Shown here in pieces: positions 20,201-31,921 of a stretch of 64,000 nucleotides of DNA (positions are counted from its first letter, which is position 1; each line of letters starts with the position of its first letter). Under the pieces are notes generated by a model. It worked only from the letters and a program-made list of their open reading frames with translations. It was not told where the DNA came from and searched no databases. Position numbers and translations under genes: made by a program. This DNA is from Blepharisma japonicum. Lineage: Eukaryota > Ciliophora > Heterotrichea > Heterotrichida > Blepharismidae. The DNA lies in the NCBI GenBank assembly GCA_949751835.1, contig CATKHK010000079.1:124001-188000 (forward strand), in the 5' to 3' direction.

Positions 20201-23200
20201 CTTTAGCACAATGGTTAGAAGAGCTGTGAAAAGGGCCTGCAAGTCCTTTTACTGATGATGGAGAAGAAACAAGGAATCAAAAAATAAGCTTTGTGATTGA
20301 GATAATTGAGCTGTCTAAATGAATCGTAAGTCTGCAGTATGTCAGCTATTTTTTTGTTAATGAAATTACAGGTCCATTAATCAAATTGATTGACCATAAT
20401 AAATACGATAGTAGAGAACTTGAAAATATCAATCTGCATTGGTGCTCAGAATTAAAAAACTCACTGAAGCCGTTTGGAAAGGAAGAAAGCCGCCAAGACA
20501 ACCTTGCGATAGCCGTTTTAAGCTTCTTTCAAGTTGCATATGCTATGAGGACTAACAAGCAAGTCTACGAAGTCCTAAAAATGCTAGAAGACGTCGATCG
20601 GACAAATAATGCAGAAATGATGACCACTATAAAACAGTCCATCTCAAAATTCAACCACACAAATTATCAAAAAGCTTTAAAAAAGCACCGGCGGAACAGA
20701 AGTATTGATATCATGGTAAACTCGAAAACTCCTTTATTATTCATGAAAAACAGGATTGCGCCTGACTCTGCGAACCATACCTCTGACTCTATCGTAAACG
20801 AATTAAATGACTCTTTAAATTTTGATGCAATGCTCTTAAACTTATTATTCAATAACTTCAATAAAACCATTAAGCAGAAAAGCTTAGAACTGATTTTATT
20901 TAATTTCAACCAAAACTCAATCCTCCATGATGCTTTAAGCGAAACTTGTTTATTGCCAACAGGACCATTAAGAGACATTTACCAAAGAATGAAATTTATT
21001 ATTTTAAAAATAAATTATTATGCAAAAAAAATAAAACTTTTGACTGACACTTTTGATGTAAAAACAGGGATTAAAGAAGACCAAGAAATAAGAAAAATTA
21101 AAACCAATACAAAAAATAACGTTGACGAACTTGAACATATTATTTTTAAAAAAGGAGATGCCAATCAGATGTCGTTTCTTCAAAAAATGGCAAAAAGCTT
21201 AGGAGCTCATAATGCGTTGTTAAAATTTTTAAAAGATGATTGGGTATGGATCTCAATATCGCCAGAAGGAAATGCTAAGCTTGACCCAGCTTATCAAGAT
21301 TTATATCGGAGCATTTTTGCGGCTTTGACTGCATTTTGTTATAAAAATTACAAAAATCAAATGCTGCTTTATGATAGTGTAAAATTAATAGTGAATTTTT
21401 TAGGAAATTTGGTAGGCGCTACAAGGGTGCTATCAGAAGTGATATCATGCAAAAGAAATAGCCAAACTGGAGGATTAATCATTCAGCATATGTTTAAAAG
21501 TATGGAAAGCCGCGAAAATCCTCTAGAACGCCCACAAGATATAAGAGTGATAAAAGCGCTTTTATATGACGAAAATCATCATTTTTATGCAATTTCTCAA
21601 ACTCATGTAATCAAAGCTTTATTAAATACAAAAAAATTATATAGCATTTTTTCATGTGAAACTGGCTGGGATTTATCAAAATATACAGCAGAAAACTTGA
21701 AATTTTATGCGAATATGATTTTACTACTAGCTTCTTCAGCAGTCCATAATCCATTTACCACTCAGCAGTGCAGGAGACTTATTCCTTATCAGATTTTATT
21801 CAAGGAATTAAGGTCTTCAGCTCTTCATCTGAAAATAAAAAGAGCTTATCTTCATTATTTTTTTTACGTGTACTGTATGACTTCTGATGGAATAATCCGT
21901 GAAATCCCAGGCCCAGTCTTAGAAGAGCTTCTTTATCGTGTAGTTCTCCCTGATTTCGAGATGTATACCAATTATTTTGTCCATTTACCAGTCCTCTGTA
22001 GAAAAAGTCTCTATAAAATAATCATGCCCCAAGGCATAAAAATAGACAGCCAAAAATCGCTCCCAAAAGGCAAGCAATTAATGATAAATCTGATTGCCAA
22101 TTTTACCCCAAACTCAAAAAAATTCCAAAAACAGTTTGATGATTTAACTAAAGAACAAGTCGAAGCTCTAGACTACTGGAAATACATATCGTCAAGAATG
22201 CCTTATACACCAAATATAGGAACAGGTCTACTATGTTTTATTAAAGATTTATCAATAGAGCTAAAATCAAGTGGCGACGTCCCATCACCTGAAACTGTAG
22301 AAATTTTAGAAGAAATAAGAAGCGAGCTCCAAGCCCTCCATGACTCTCTTTTTGACTTAAAATTCGAGCATGAAGACTTAAATGTGGATTTTTTTATAAA
22401 AGAAGTCAGAGAAGCCAGCTTAGAAATACCTTATTATATCATTGAAACTGGTGACGGTGTGCCTGTACACAAAGGTGAAGAAGAAAGTTTTAGATATATG
22501 CTGGACAAGCTGCAAGGCTATGTGATGAACAATAATCTCCCTTTAGAAGAATTTTTCGCAAAAGAGCTAGAAATCACTGATGACGCGAATCTAGACAGGA
22601 ATGAATTTATTTCCAAAGTAAAATGGTTCATACGAAAAGATATAAGAACCAGCCAAATTGATGGAGCAATTAATTTCATGGATCCAGACGGAGGCGAAAT
22701 AATTAATGTTTATTTATTAGTCCAAGAAATGAAACTATTTTTTATTGGAAACCAATATGTGGTTAAGAAAAAAAGAAATCCAGAAAAAGAGGTATACAAA
22801 GAAGAAATAGAAGATATCAATAAAGTATTAGAAGGAGTTTTAGTAGAAATGCATAAAGATAACCAGCAGTCTACTACAGAGCTAAAAGGGCTTATCCGAA
22901 AAGTAAAGAAAAGCTTGTTTGATAAAGCACTGGTTAAGAAAGATTATACAGCTTTATTGAAATTTATGAATAATCTGGAGTCAGCTTTCCAGAAAAAAGA
23001 GCATAAGATTTATTTATTGGAAATGTTTAAATACATGCTGATTTTCCAAGAAGAGGCAGAGGTGGATGGCGCAGATAAAACGCATAAAATAAAAACTATA
23101 CAGAACTTGTTTGCTGATGGAGGGATTATTCAGATGGCTGTTTCGCTAATTAATAGAGAAAATGATACCCAGCTGATTAGACAAGCGTTTGAGCTATTAA

Positions 23201-25824
23201 ATAAATTATTGGAGCATAATAATTTATATATAAAGCAAAAGCTTCTAGAGTATTTAAAGACATCAGGAGCCACCTTTGAGCTATTTACCTTTATTAAAGT
23301 CCAGCTCCGCATAACAAGGGACTATTTTATGGATTACCAGAAGAAAAAAGAAATGAACGAAGAATTAAAAAGAAAATTAAGCTCAATGAAAACATTTCTG
23401 CCTGATTATATCCCACAAGCAGTTCAAGATTTCCCTAAAAGGACAAAAGATACTGATTTAACCATCATTATTCTATTATTTTTGCAATTATGCTGCGATA
23501 ACTGTTATCTTCCATTCCAAGATTATTTGAGAGAACAGAATGATTTGAATATAAAAGTCAGCATTGATTTGGTGACTGAACTAGGGCAGTTTATTATAAA
23601 TATGGTAGGCCTAAAAGAGCTGAAATCACTAGATGATGATATGACTCCTGCTTGCAAAGCTGTTCAGCAGTGCTTGTGGACACTTGCTGATGTCTGCTCT
23701 GGGCCATGTGCATCAAATCAGCTATTACTTGGACAAAGGCGTAGGCTATATAAATTTATGAACTGAATTATTGGATTCCCTGAAGTTGTTGTTAAAAAAC
23801 CTAGCGCTTGGCTTCAAATATTCAGCGCATCAGTAAAATTTTTAAATTCTCTTATAGAAGGAAATTTAAATAAAAAAGTGTCAAAAATATTTTTCGAAGA
23901 AATTAGCACTGAGAATTTAGTTCAGCATGCCACACTTATATGGAAAGATTTAGTAGCTGGAAGAGAAAATATTATTTATCAGGATGATAAAGGGAAATCT
24001 TACTGGTGACTGAGACTGCTGGAATTATCAGGTAAAAAGTTAGAAAGTTTTGAAAAAAACGTTATTGAGACTGGATTTGATATTTATATATTAATTTTAT
24101 CACTTAGAAAAGCCCATAAAGACCAGCTAAAGAAAAACTCTGAATATAAATCTTCAAAAATAAATATGGACCCTATGGATTTTTTTAAATATGATCATAA
24201 ACAAGAAATTACTATCAACCACAACGAAGATGCAGAAGTGCAAAACTTTAAAAGCTTATTCGGACAGTTCTTTAAGCGCTTTTCTGGAATTTTCCAAAGG
24301 AGGCGAATAATTAATGCTACAGTAGTTGACATGCAAAATGCTTATCGTTTTTATTCCTCGAACATTGCAAGTGTAGAAATAAATAATAAAGGAACATTGG
24401 CAAAAATTTATTTTAGGGTTCCAAATCAATGCAGATTTTTAACCGTGAAATCTCGTAATGAGCTATTGCATAAAGTAAGCAGAAACTCCTATCAGGAGAA
24501 AATTGATGATTTTATCAATAGAAGCAGGCTATATGAAGTAGAAATGTACCATCAGCAAAAATTAGCTCGGTATCCATTTTTAGACGATTTGTGCTGCAAT
24601 TGAAGATTATATGGCAAAATTTCATATGGGGCTGTTATTCTTTTAAATATCATTATTTTCTTCACAGCTGCGCATGAAGGAAACAGCCAAACTGGCAGGT
24701 GGGTTTATAATACAAGTGATAGTGTAGCTGATTTTATTACAGCCTTATCAGTACTACAAATAATTTTGGCATTTATGATATTTGTGTGCTATATAATTGA
24801 ATATTTCCCAGTTATTGTATATCAGCAAAAATCAGAAACCAAAAGTAAGCAAATGGTGGAGTATATTTATAACTCGAGATTTGAAAAAATACATGGGACT
24901 GTCCTGATGAAAGAAATTATATCGAGAACACAAGACAAGCTTAAAATTTCGATTTATCCACTAGTAGATGATTTATTAACTGTTGTGACCAATGAGGAAT
25001 GTATTTATAATTTCGTATATCTAGTTATATCAATTTTGTCAATGGTATTTCATATTTGTTATGCATTATTGCTACTAGATATAGTTAAAAGAAATCCTGA
25101 CCTATCAAATGTCCTTAAATCAATAACTCTGAATTATAAACAGTTACTGAAAACGGTTGCATTAGGGGTTATAGTGATTTATTTGTTTAGTATCATTGCT
25201 TTTCTAAATTTTTCTTCAAATTATGGAGAAGATGTCAATAATTCAAATGCAAATACTTATTGTGATAATTTGTGGGAGTGTTTTGAGTCAACTTTAATTT
25301 CTGGGATTCGAGCTGGAGGAGGTATCGGTGACGATTTAGCAGAAACGCCGAGAGGGGATAAAAACTATTGGTGACTGATGATTTTTAACCTGATGTATTT
25401 TATATTTGTGATAATTATTTTGCTGAATATTATTTTTGGAATTATTATTGACACCTTTGGAGAGCTTAGAGATGAAAAACAAGAAATGCAGAGGGATATT
25501 GAAAATAATTGTTTTATTTGTGGGAATGGGAAATTTCAGTTCGAAATTAAAAGAATTGGCTGGCTTTATCATATACAAATTGAGCACAATATTCATGCTT
25601 ACTTAGCCTTCTTAGTGTATATTCATCATAAAAATCTTGAAGAATGCACAGGAGCTGAAAAATATGTAAAAGAGCTGATGGAAAAAAATGATATTAATTT
25701 CTTCCCAAGGAGTTCTATAAGTTTAGAGGAAAAGGATGAAAGCGAAGATGAACAAGTATCGAAGTATAAAATTATAGAGAAAAAACTAAAGAAGATAAAT
25801 GAATCAGTTAAAAAAATTAAGTAA
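17221..25824 (+). CDS. ITPR: Inositol 1,4,5-trisphosphate receptor-type calcium release channel
   Basis: One frame of 2868 codons (2867 aa) without introns, once TGA is read as Trp. The N-terminal part carries MIR-type beta-trefoil segments (VTYGERIQLRHLHSDCFL, SWFEIMP, FRIFHKQCEGYLSV, GEYRIKHVATGMFLYV), followed by a long helical RIH/solenoid region. The C-terminus has several membrane helices and the pore: selectivity filter RAGGGIGD (about residue 2697), pore-lining helix YFIFVIIILLNIIFGIIIDTFG, then NCFICG...HIQIEHN, the conserved Cys2-His2 zinc fold of IP3 receptors. EECTGAEKYV matches the coupling region after it. It would release calcium from the ER or cortical stores. No EF hand or ryanodine-receptor SPRY domain is seen, so IP3R rather than RyR. 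Confidence 0.93.
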
Positions 25825-26146
25825 TTTCATGATATTAATAACTATTTTGCCTATTGATAAATTAAAATTCATAGATCATAAAAAGCACTTGTTTAATATA
25901 ATTCTAATTTATAACCAAAATAGGAAGCTTTCCTGTAATATTCCATAATCAAAGCACAATTACAAAATTTGATTAGTATTTTGATATGACTAATGATAGA
26001 CTGTAATCTTTTTGTTTCTATAAATTATAAAGTGAAGCATTTCTTTCCATAATCCTTTAGCTCGCAATTCTAGTATTCACATATTCTATTAGGCAACTAA
26101 AAGCCAAATTCCAGTCACAAAGTATATATCAGTCTCCATTTATAAA
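25825..26146. other. AT-rich spacer
   Basis: About 320 bp between the IP3 receptor and the next gene. No RNA gene seen. The last ~50 bp are part of a segment that is also present in decayed form near 29.6 kb. Confidence 0.55.
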
Positions 26147-27170
26147 ATGATTAGAAATAATTCTCACAAGATTTCCTCAAAAAAGCAAAAAACCCGAAAT
26201 TTATTAAAGAAAAAACCAAAAATCCAAAAAAACTTAACATCAACTGAAGGCGATTTTCATAGTTTTCACAGCAATTTGAACTCCTCAAAACCCTCACTTT
26301 CTACTGGAAAATTAAGAAAACTTTTAACAGTAAAAGACTTATCAGAAAAGCTTCCAGGAAGATATTACACCCCTAAAGAGCTTTTAAAGGTTTCCAAGCA
26401 AATTAAAGAAGAAAACAAGCCAAATGTAATTAGCGTCGATGAATATTTTTATAACAGCATTACAAAAAATATTGATGTTTCTAGCGATGTAGAGCATATT
26501 AAATTTTCCCCTTTAATTAAAGACCTTGGTGACCTTAACAAAAATGATAAAAGAATGCTCGATACCTTAAAAATCAAAAAAGGTCCAAAACATCTCAATA
26601 ATTCTCAGCCAAAAACCAATATTTTTGCTAAATTAACAAATGCTCTTGATAGGCTGGAAACAGAAGAGTCTGAAAAACTGCGAAAACAAGGGAATGTTTT
26701 TATGTCAAAAATGAACACAAAATCATATAAAGAGCTGTTAAAATCTGTAAATTTGCCTTCTGCAGATTATAAAAGGGTGCCACCTCCTCAAAGTAAGAAA
26801 ATATTTAGGACTAAAATTTAGAGCACCTGCGCTGAAAAAAACCTGAAGCTGTGAGCTTAGTGACGATGATGAAGATACTGAATATTCAATGGAAAATAAA
26901 GGGAAAACTAAGAAAGATAAGGTAAATAAAGAAATTGAAATCATTATGGATGATCTTCAAGACGAAATCAAAAAAATCGAAGATTACATATACAGAAAGA
27001 AAACTGGAGATAATTTTAAGAGGGAAATTGAAGTAGGAAATCTAGCAAAATCTGTTTGAAAGATGAGGGATGAAAGACCTGCCATTTCTGTTGACGTTGC
27101 AAAGCTTTTTGATCGCTTGTCAAAGAGAAGAACTGTATGGATGAATTCAAGAAAAGAATAATTATATAAA
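26147..27170 (+). CDS. Unrecognised basic protein, two exons
   Basis: 335 residues from ATG 26147 to TAA 27168-27170, with a 16-nt intron at 26793-26808. The N-terminus is very basic (KKQKTRNLLKKKPKIQKN). A middle motif LPGRYYTPKELLKVSKQIKEE and VEHIKFSPLIKDLGD look conserved, since a decayed copy of exactly this part is found at 29.6-29.9 kb. Exon 2 opens with FRAPALKKTWSCELSDDD (Trp from TGA), then an acidic patch and a coiled region (MDDLQDEIKKIEDYIYRKK). No known domain is recognised. Composition suggests a cytoskeletal or nucleic-acid-associated protein. Without the intron the protein would end at 26821. Confidence 0.75.
26793..26808 (+). other. 16-nt intron in the 26.1-kb gene
   Basis: GTAAGAAAATATTTAG. 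Splicing shifts the frame so that the TAG at 26819 is avoided and a 120-residue open exon follows, with two TGA codons as Trp. Confidence 0.85.
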
Positions 27171-27209
27171 ATAACATTTGAGTAATTGTATATTGAAATC
27201 CTTGTTAGC

Positions 27210-27791
27210 TTAATCGTCGTCAAAATAATTATCAAGCTCTTCACTGCGTTTTAAACAGTTATACCCGAGCTCTTGGCATTTTTTACATATTTTGCTATTG
27301 TGAGCTTTTCTTCTGAGCTCTTCAATGTATCTTAAGCAGCTGTATCCAAGCTCTTTGCATTTTTCACATAAATCACTTTTGTGAGCTTTATCAGGCCCTT
27401 CACCTTGCAATGTTTTTTCTCCTAATAATCTGGTCTGGCGGTAAGGATATACATTTATTTTGCAAGAAAGGCATTGTTGTCCACAATTCGCTCAACTATT
27501 GCCGCTTGACCATGTCCTGCCGCATTCACCACAACGAAAATACCCATATGTCCTTCTCGGTCCTTGATACGGAGTCAAGCGGCCATCGTTAAACCTCGAA
27601 GGTCCGTTTCTATATCTTGAAGTATATCTCCTTGGTCTCCTGCCATTTTCACCTCTTTCTAAATTATTAGAACCTCTCTTCTCACCTGATGAACCTGAAT
27701 TTCGAAATCGATAATATCTTGTGGAAGGGTTTTCTGATCTCGAAGCTCTACTTGAGCGGGAAAATCTGTACCTACCCCTTGAAGAGCGCAT
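27210..27791 (-). CDS. ZAR1-type (3CxxC) zinc-finger protein
   Basis: 193 residues on the minus strand, TGA read as Trp once. The N-terminal ~70 residues are rich in Arg and Ser (RS/RGG-like), suggesting RNA contact. Then comes a 3CxxC zinc finger, RTYGYFRCGECGRTWSSGNS continuing to WANCGQQCLSCK and VYPYR, followed by KSDLCEKCKELGYSCLRY. This order, FGYFxCxxCxRxW, QxCxxC, NPYR, DLCxxCKxxxxSC, is that of ZAR1 and ZAR1L, which bind maternal mRNA 3' UTRs in animals. The last block is present twice (SKICKKCQELGYNCLKR). The animal binding site specificity cannot be assumed. Confidence 0.75.
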
Positions 27792-28325
27792 TTAAAATAA
27801 TAAAATTTATATTATATATTGGAAGCTACAATTAAACTAGGCTTTAAAAATTATAGAAAATTTCCATTTTGAACTAGATTATTTATATTAAATAATTATT
27901 TATCTTGATAAAATCTTTAGACTAATCATAATGGTGTTTTATTATGTATAAAGATACGTTTGTAAATTATGAATATAATCGCATCCTATCTATGAGCAAT
28001 GAAGGTGTTCACCTAATATGATTATCGATTGAAATTGAATAGAATCTGTTACAAAATACTTATTATAGTTATATGCGCCATTTGTATATTGAATTAATCA
28101 TAAGTAAATGATTCATTTTAAAACTTAGATTGCCTGGGGTTCCAATTATAGATATGTATGCTTGCAATAAATATTTAATATATTATAGCTATGCAGTAAT
28201 ATATGCTCAAGGATGACTATAATATTAAGCGTGATGAATTTATTACAAGATGCACATGAATATATCTAAATTATTTAAAATATTAATTAGACTTTCTATC
28301 TTTTAGAATATATTTTTAATAGTCC
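27792..28325. other. AT-rich spacer
   Basis: About 530 bp between the ZAR1-type gene start and the ubiquitin-like protein stop. No open frame of note, RNA gene or repeat is recognised. Confidence 0.55.
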
Positions 28326-29141
28326 TTAGCATCCTCTCCGCATTGCAATAAGATGAATTTTACTCCCATTCTGAACCCCATAGCTTTCTAGACTTCTATC
28401 TATTTCTCTCAATTCTTGGCCATTCAAAATCAGCCTTTGATCTATTGGCAAAATTCCATTAGCATCCATAATTTTTATTTTCAAACTTTTAACAGATTCG
28501 GCTAAATCAACATAAAGCTCACTCGTCTGCCTTTCAGTTGTTTCAAGATGAATTAAACAGTTTTCAGATTGGTTGCCTCTTAAATTTCTAGGCATTTGTG
28601 GAGCTTGGCGATTACTATTGGATATTAAATAAAAATTTAGCATAGAACCTCTATGAGCATGAATTTTAGACATAGTTTCATTATCAATTAATTGTCTCCC
28701 TGAAAATTTAAGGCTTTGTCTATCTGTTGGAATCAGCTCTCTCTTCCAAATTTCATTTTTAATATACGTAACTGTAGAAGCTGCATTAACTTTCAGTTGT
28801 AAAACGTTGCCTGTTTCAAAGAAAATAATTATTGGGTAATTTATTGGAGTTCCTGCTTCATTATCAGGATTATTTGGTGGAAATTCAGGCTCGGGTAAGC
28901 TTGTTGCCAAAGAAAATGATTGTTTTAATAATTCTGCAGGAGCCTCTATTTGCTTAGTCTCTTCAATTTCTTTTTTATTCATTTCCGTTCGTAATCTGTT
29001 TACAGGTAATAAATTCCCAATTTTGCGAGCTTTCTCAGTATTTAATTTCATAGCTTTTTGGCTATTTCTTTTATTTGAATTTAGTTGGTTCTCTCTTTGA
29101 GAATGTGGTCGATCAGGAAGTGCCAGATTTTTATTAGACAT
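28326..29141 (-). CDS. Protein with two ubiquitin-like domains
   Basis: 271 residues. After a ~90-residue polar, Asn/Lys-rich N-terminus come two ubiquitin-like folds. Domain 1 (about 110-180) reads IIIFFETGNVLQLKV...IKNEIWKRELIPTDRQSLKFSGRQLIDNE...GSMLNFYLI. Domain 2 (about 195-268) reads CLIHLETTERQTSELYVD...SLKIKIMDANGILPIDQRLILNGQELRE...GSKIHLI. Both show the ubiquitin order: beta hairpin, helix, (P)xxQxLxxxGxxL, then a final strand. The C-terminus is RRGC, so it lacks the GlyGly needed for conjugation; it is likely a Ubl adaptor rather than a modifier. Confidence 0.8.
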   Translation of the reverse strand: MSNKNLALPDRPHSQRENQLNSNKRNSQKAMKLNTEKARKIGNLLPVNRLRTEMNKKEIEETKQIEAPAELLKQSFSLATSLPEPEFPPNNPDNEAGTPINYPIIIFFETGNVLQLKVNAASTVTYIKNEIWKRELIPTDRQSLKFSGRQLIDNETMSKIHAHRGSMLNFYLISNSNRQAPQMPRNLRGNQSENCLIHLETTERQTSELYVDLAESVKSLKIKIMDANGILPIDQRLILNGQELREIDRSLESYGVQNGSKIHLIAMRRGC

Positions 29142-29606
29142 TTTATATATATAAAGAATTTATTTATAAGCATGTTTAACAAAGCATTAATTTTCTTTAA
29201 CTTTTAATATAAGAATGGATTAAAAGCTATCTATCTAAAATAATTAACGTAGAAGTTTCTGAAATAAATATTGTAATTCGTATTTATGAGCATCCTTCAA
29301 ATTAATATAAAATTATTTATTCAAATTTACCAAATATAACCTTTTTAGAAAGACTATTAAATAAATTACTTGTTTCAGAAAATTTCAGATGATAGCAATC
29401 TATAAAAATATAAAGAGAGGTTTTGCTAAGTCAATATCTGGGAAAAGATGAGGACTTATAAATTCTGAAACATTTTTATTATAAATTTTATGATATTCCA
29501 CTGCTTTTATAATTAATAATTATTTTATTCTTTAAAATTGTAAGTAGAGATAAATAATGCTTGGCATTGGTATGAGTTTTGCTATCTTTCATGCAATAAT
29601 TGTCTC
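29142..29606. other. AT-rich spacer
   Basis: No gene or repeat recognised before the pseudogene that follows. Confidence 0.5.
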
Positions 29607-29890
29607 TCTAGCCAATTCTTAATTACAAAATATATTGGACTCATTTATCAAAATAATTACAAAGGCAAAAAATCCAAAATTCATTACGAAAATCTAAAAA
29701 CTCATCAGATAAGATATTACGCCCAAGAGAGATTAAAAGGTTTTCGAAAAATTAAAGAAGAAAGTAAGCTAAACGCAATTAGTGTTAATAAATAATTTTA
29801 TAACTGTAGTGCAAAAAATTATTGATGTCTCCAGTGATACAGAGCATATAAAATTTTCTCCTTGAATTGTGATAATTTAGATTAAGAGTA
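29607..29890 (+). pseudogene. Decayed copy of the 5' part of the 26.1-kb gene
   Basis: The plus strand matches the 26147 gene and its leader with many substitutions, indels and stops. Clear blocks: ATTAAAGAAGAAAGTAAGCT against ATTAAAGAAGAAAACAAGCC of the intact gene, AGATATTACGCCC against AGATATTACACCC, and TTGATGTCTCCAGTGATAC against TTGATGTTTCTAGCGATGT. The similarity starts in the 5' leader and covers about the first 125 codons. No frame is open, so it cannot make a related protein. Confidence 0.8.
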
Positions 29891-30047
29891 AGACGATTTT
29901 GGCTCAATAGAAGCAATCTTTAGAAAAGCTAAAATAATAAAATAAGATTGATGAATATATTCTTCAATTTTTTGATTCGTTTTTAAATACTTTTGTGAAA
30001 ATTATTGTCCTCCTAAATTATCAAATAAGATTAATCTTTGCAAAATT

Positions 30048-30521
30048 TTAATTATTTAAAACAGCTAAAAATTGGTCTTCAACCTCATTCAGCTGCTCTT
30101 CATCTGGCCAATCCTGAGTGATTATCCTTAGTTCTTCTGCATGCATATCAGCTACTTGGATATCTTGCTTTAATTTCAAATTTTTATATTTTTCATTATA
30201 AAGCTGCATATGCAGCATACGAGCTTCATCAATTAAATTTTTATCAATAGAGGAAGGCTTGCTTTTCTCTTCTTCAGCTGAAGAATATTCAGAAAAAACT
30301 TCTTTCATTAAAAGTTCTGTGAAAATCCTGCTGCTGGACTCAGTGTTAATTTCGATTTTGCTTTTAAGAGCTGCAAGAACTTCATCAATTTTGTTTGTTG
30401 GGACTTTTAAAGCTTCCATTGTTTTGGCAAGGCCTATTTGGACTGAGTTAAGCCCACAGTCAAAGCCATCTAGGAGGTATTGGATGATTTGGATCGGGTT
30501 GAGATTTTCAGGTGATGACAT
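30048..30521 (-). CDS. Unrecognised helical acidic protein
   Basis: 157 residues, mostly predicted helical from its heptad-like hydrophobic spacing (LLDGFDCGLNSVQIGLAKTM, LIDEARMLHMQLYNEKYKNL). Rich in Glu, Leu and Lys with a single Trp. No signal peptide or membrane segment. It could be a coiled-coil subunit of a larger complex. The stop is TAA; no intron is needed. No family is recognised. Confidence 0.6.
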   Translation of the reverse strand: MSSPENLNPIQIIQYLLDGFDCGLNSVQIGLAKTMEALKVPTNKIDEVLAALKSKIEINTESSSRIFTELLMKEVFSEYSSAEEEKSKPSSIDKNLIDEARMLHMQLYNEKYKNLKLKQDIQVADMHAEELRIITQDWPDEEQLNEVEDQFLAVLNN

Positions 30522-30877
30522 TGGTATCCCGCTTATTTTTATATTTAATTTTTTGGTAAATATGAATTAAAATTTATTATGCTTAATTCATAATAAACTA
30601 ATAATAATAAATTCAAAGGGTTCTAGAGCCTACACCAATTTAAAAATAACTCTATAAATTATCTTTCATTAAAGATTTTCTCCAAAAGGACTACTTAAAA
30701 TGCAAAATAAACTTCAAGAAATATCTTTTAAGCTTTTTTTTATCTTTAAATTGTGCTTTGTATATTTATTCTTTATGCAAACTTAAATAAATAAACGAAT
30801 TTATTCTTTACTAATCTACTCTTAAAAATGAAGATGAAATTCCCTAGTTTATATAATAAAACACTTTTCTCTAAAAC
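30522..30877. other. AT-rich divergent spacer
   Basis: Lies between the divergent 30.0- and 30.9-kb genes; no motif or RNA gene is recognised. Confidence 0.5.
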
Positions 30878-31612
30878 ATGAAAGGATTTTTCAGCAAAAA
30901 GAAAAAAAATCGGGCTGATTCTCCAGAGCCTTTACCTGCTTCTCCCAAAGTAAGTCAACCCCGATGCTCAATGATGCCATCATCACTAGCACCTATAAAT
31001 ACAGATGATTTAGACACATCACTGCCTCCCAATCCATCCCCAACAGCAACTAATCCTCGATTATCTTTAATTCCAAATTCTCTGCCAACATTCGAAGTTG
31101 ATAACAGTATCAAATCTTTGAAAGAAAAAATTTCTGACTGTGACAAAGAAATCACCAAATTATCCACAGATATAGAAAGATCCAAAGGATCCTTAAAATC
31201 CTCATACCAAAAGCGGCTCAAAGAAAAGAAATCTCAACGCCTGGTATACGAAAAACAAATGGACACTCTAATTACTAAACAATTTTCTTTGGAGCAAAAA
31301 ACATTTGAATTAGGAATCAAAGGACTTGTAAAACAAGCACTAGGCGTAAGAATTATTTTGGATAGGAATAAAAAAGAAGAAGAGCAAAAAGCTGCTGAAA
31401 TTTTAGAAGAAACTAAAAATGTGATAGAAGAAGTGGAAGAAATTAAGGATGAGCTGGCAAGCTATAAAGTAGATGTAGAAGAAGATCAGCTAGATATGGA
31501 ACTTGAAGATATGTATGAAGAAGTAAATAAAGAACCTGAGAAAAAGACGGAGCCACCTTGGTATTTAAAGCAAACTGAAATTAAAAATGTAAAAGTTGTT
31601 ACGGAATTATAA
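30878..31612 (+). CDS. Coiled-coil protein with basic N-terminus
   Basis: 244 residues. N-terminus MKGFFSKKKKNRADSPEPLP is a basic patch with prolines and SP sites. Residues about 70-150 form a coiled coil (SLKEKISDCDKEITKLSTDI), and a second Glu-rich coiled coil occupies about 165-225. It ends with PPWYLKQTEIKNVKVVTEL. No known domain is recognised. The 3' end is duplicated in decayed form at 31922-32060, showing that this gene was part of a tandemly duplicated convergent pair. Confidence 0.68.
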   Translation: MKGFFSKKKKNRADSPEPLPASPKVSQPRCSMMPSSLAPINTDDLDTSLPPNPSPTATNPRLSLIPNSLPTFEVDNSIKSLKEKISDCDKEITKLSTDIERSKGSLKSSYQKRLKEKKSQRLVYEKQMDTLITKQFSLEQKTFELGIKGLVKQALGVRIILDRNKKEEEQKAAEILEETKNVIEEVEEIKDELASYKVDVEEDQLDMELEDMYEEVNKEPEKKTEPPWYLKQTEIKNVKVVTEL

Positions 31613-31645
31613 GTAATTTGTGCAATTAATAAGTTATAAAAATGA

Positions 31646-31880
31646 TTATAATCGATGGAATAAATATTTCTTGATATCTTCCAAATCCTTCTTCATTAGA
31701 CAATCAACCACAGTGCGTTCAAATTGTTGGCCAATCTTTGGCATCAGACTTATCAGCATGTTGTTTACCACAGTTGAAGGGTTGCATGCTTCTGTTACAA
31801 TCTCACTAAGTCTCTTTTCACAGGTTCAATTGGTAAAATCCTCGATGATTTATCTTTTACTTAGGACCATTTCTAATTAT
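31646..31880 (-). pseudogene. Collapsed copy of the 32.1-32.8 kb minus-strand gene
   Basis: The segment 31646-31704 matches the C-terminal coding end of the downstream gene (its 32094-32153), including the bases CCAAATCCTTCTTCATTAGA. It is joined directly to a segment (about 31705-31880) matching the N-terminal part (about 32630-32790), for example CCAATCTTTGGCATCAGAC versus CTAATCTTTGGCATCAGGC. The middle of the gene is missing and the frame is broken, so this is an internally deleted pseudogene. Confidence 0.8.
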
Positions 31881-31921
31881 ACTTTTAAAGATATTTAAAA
31901 AACACTGTTTTGATAACCTGG

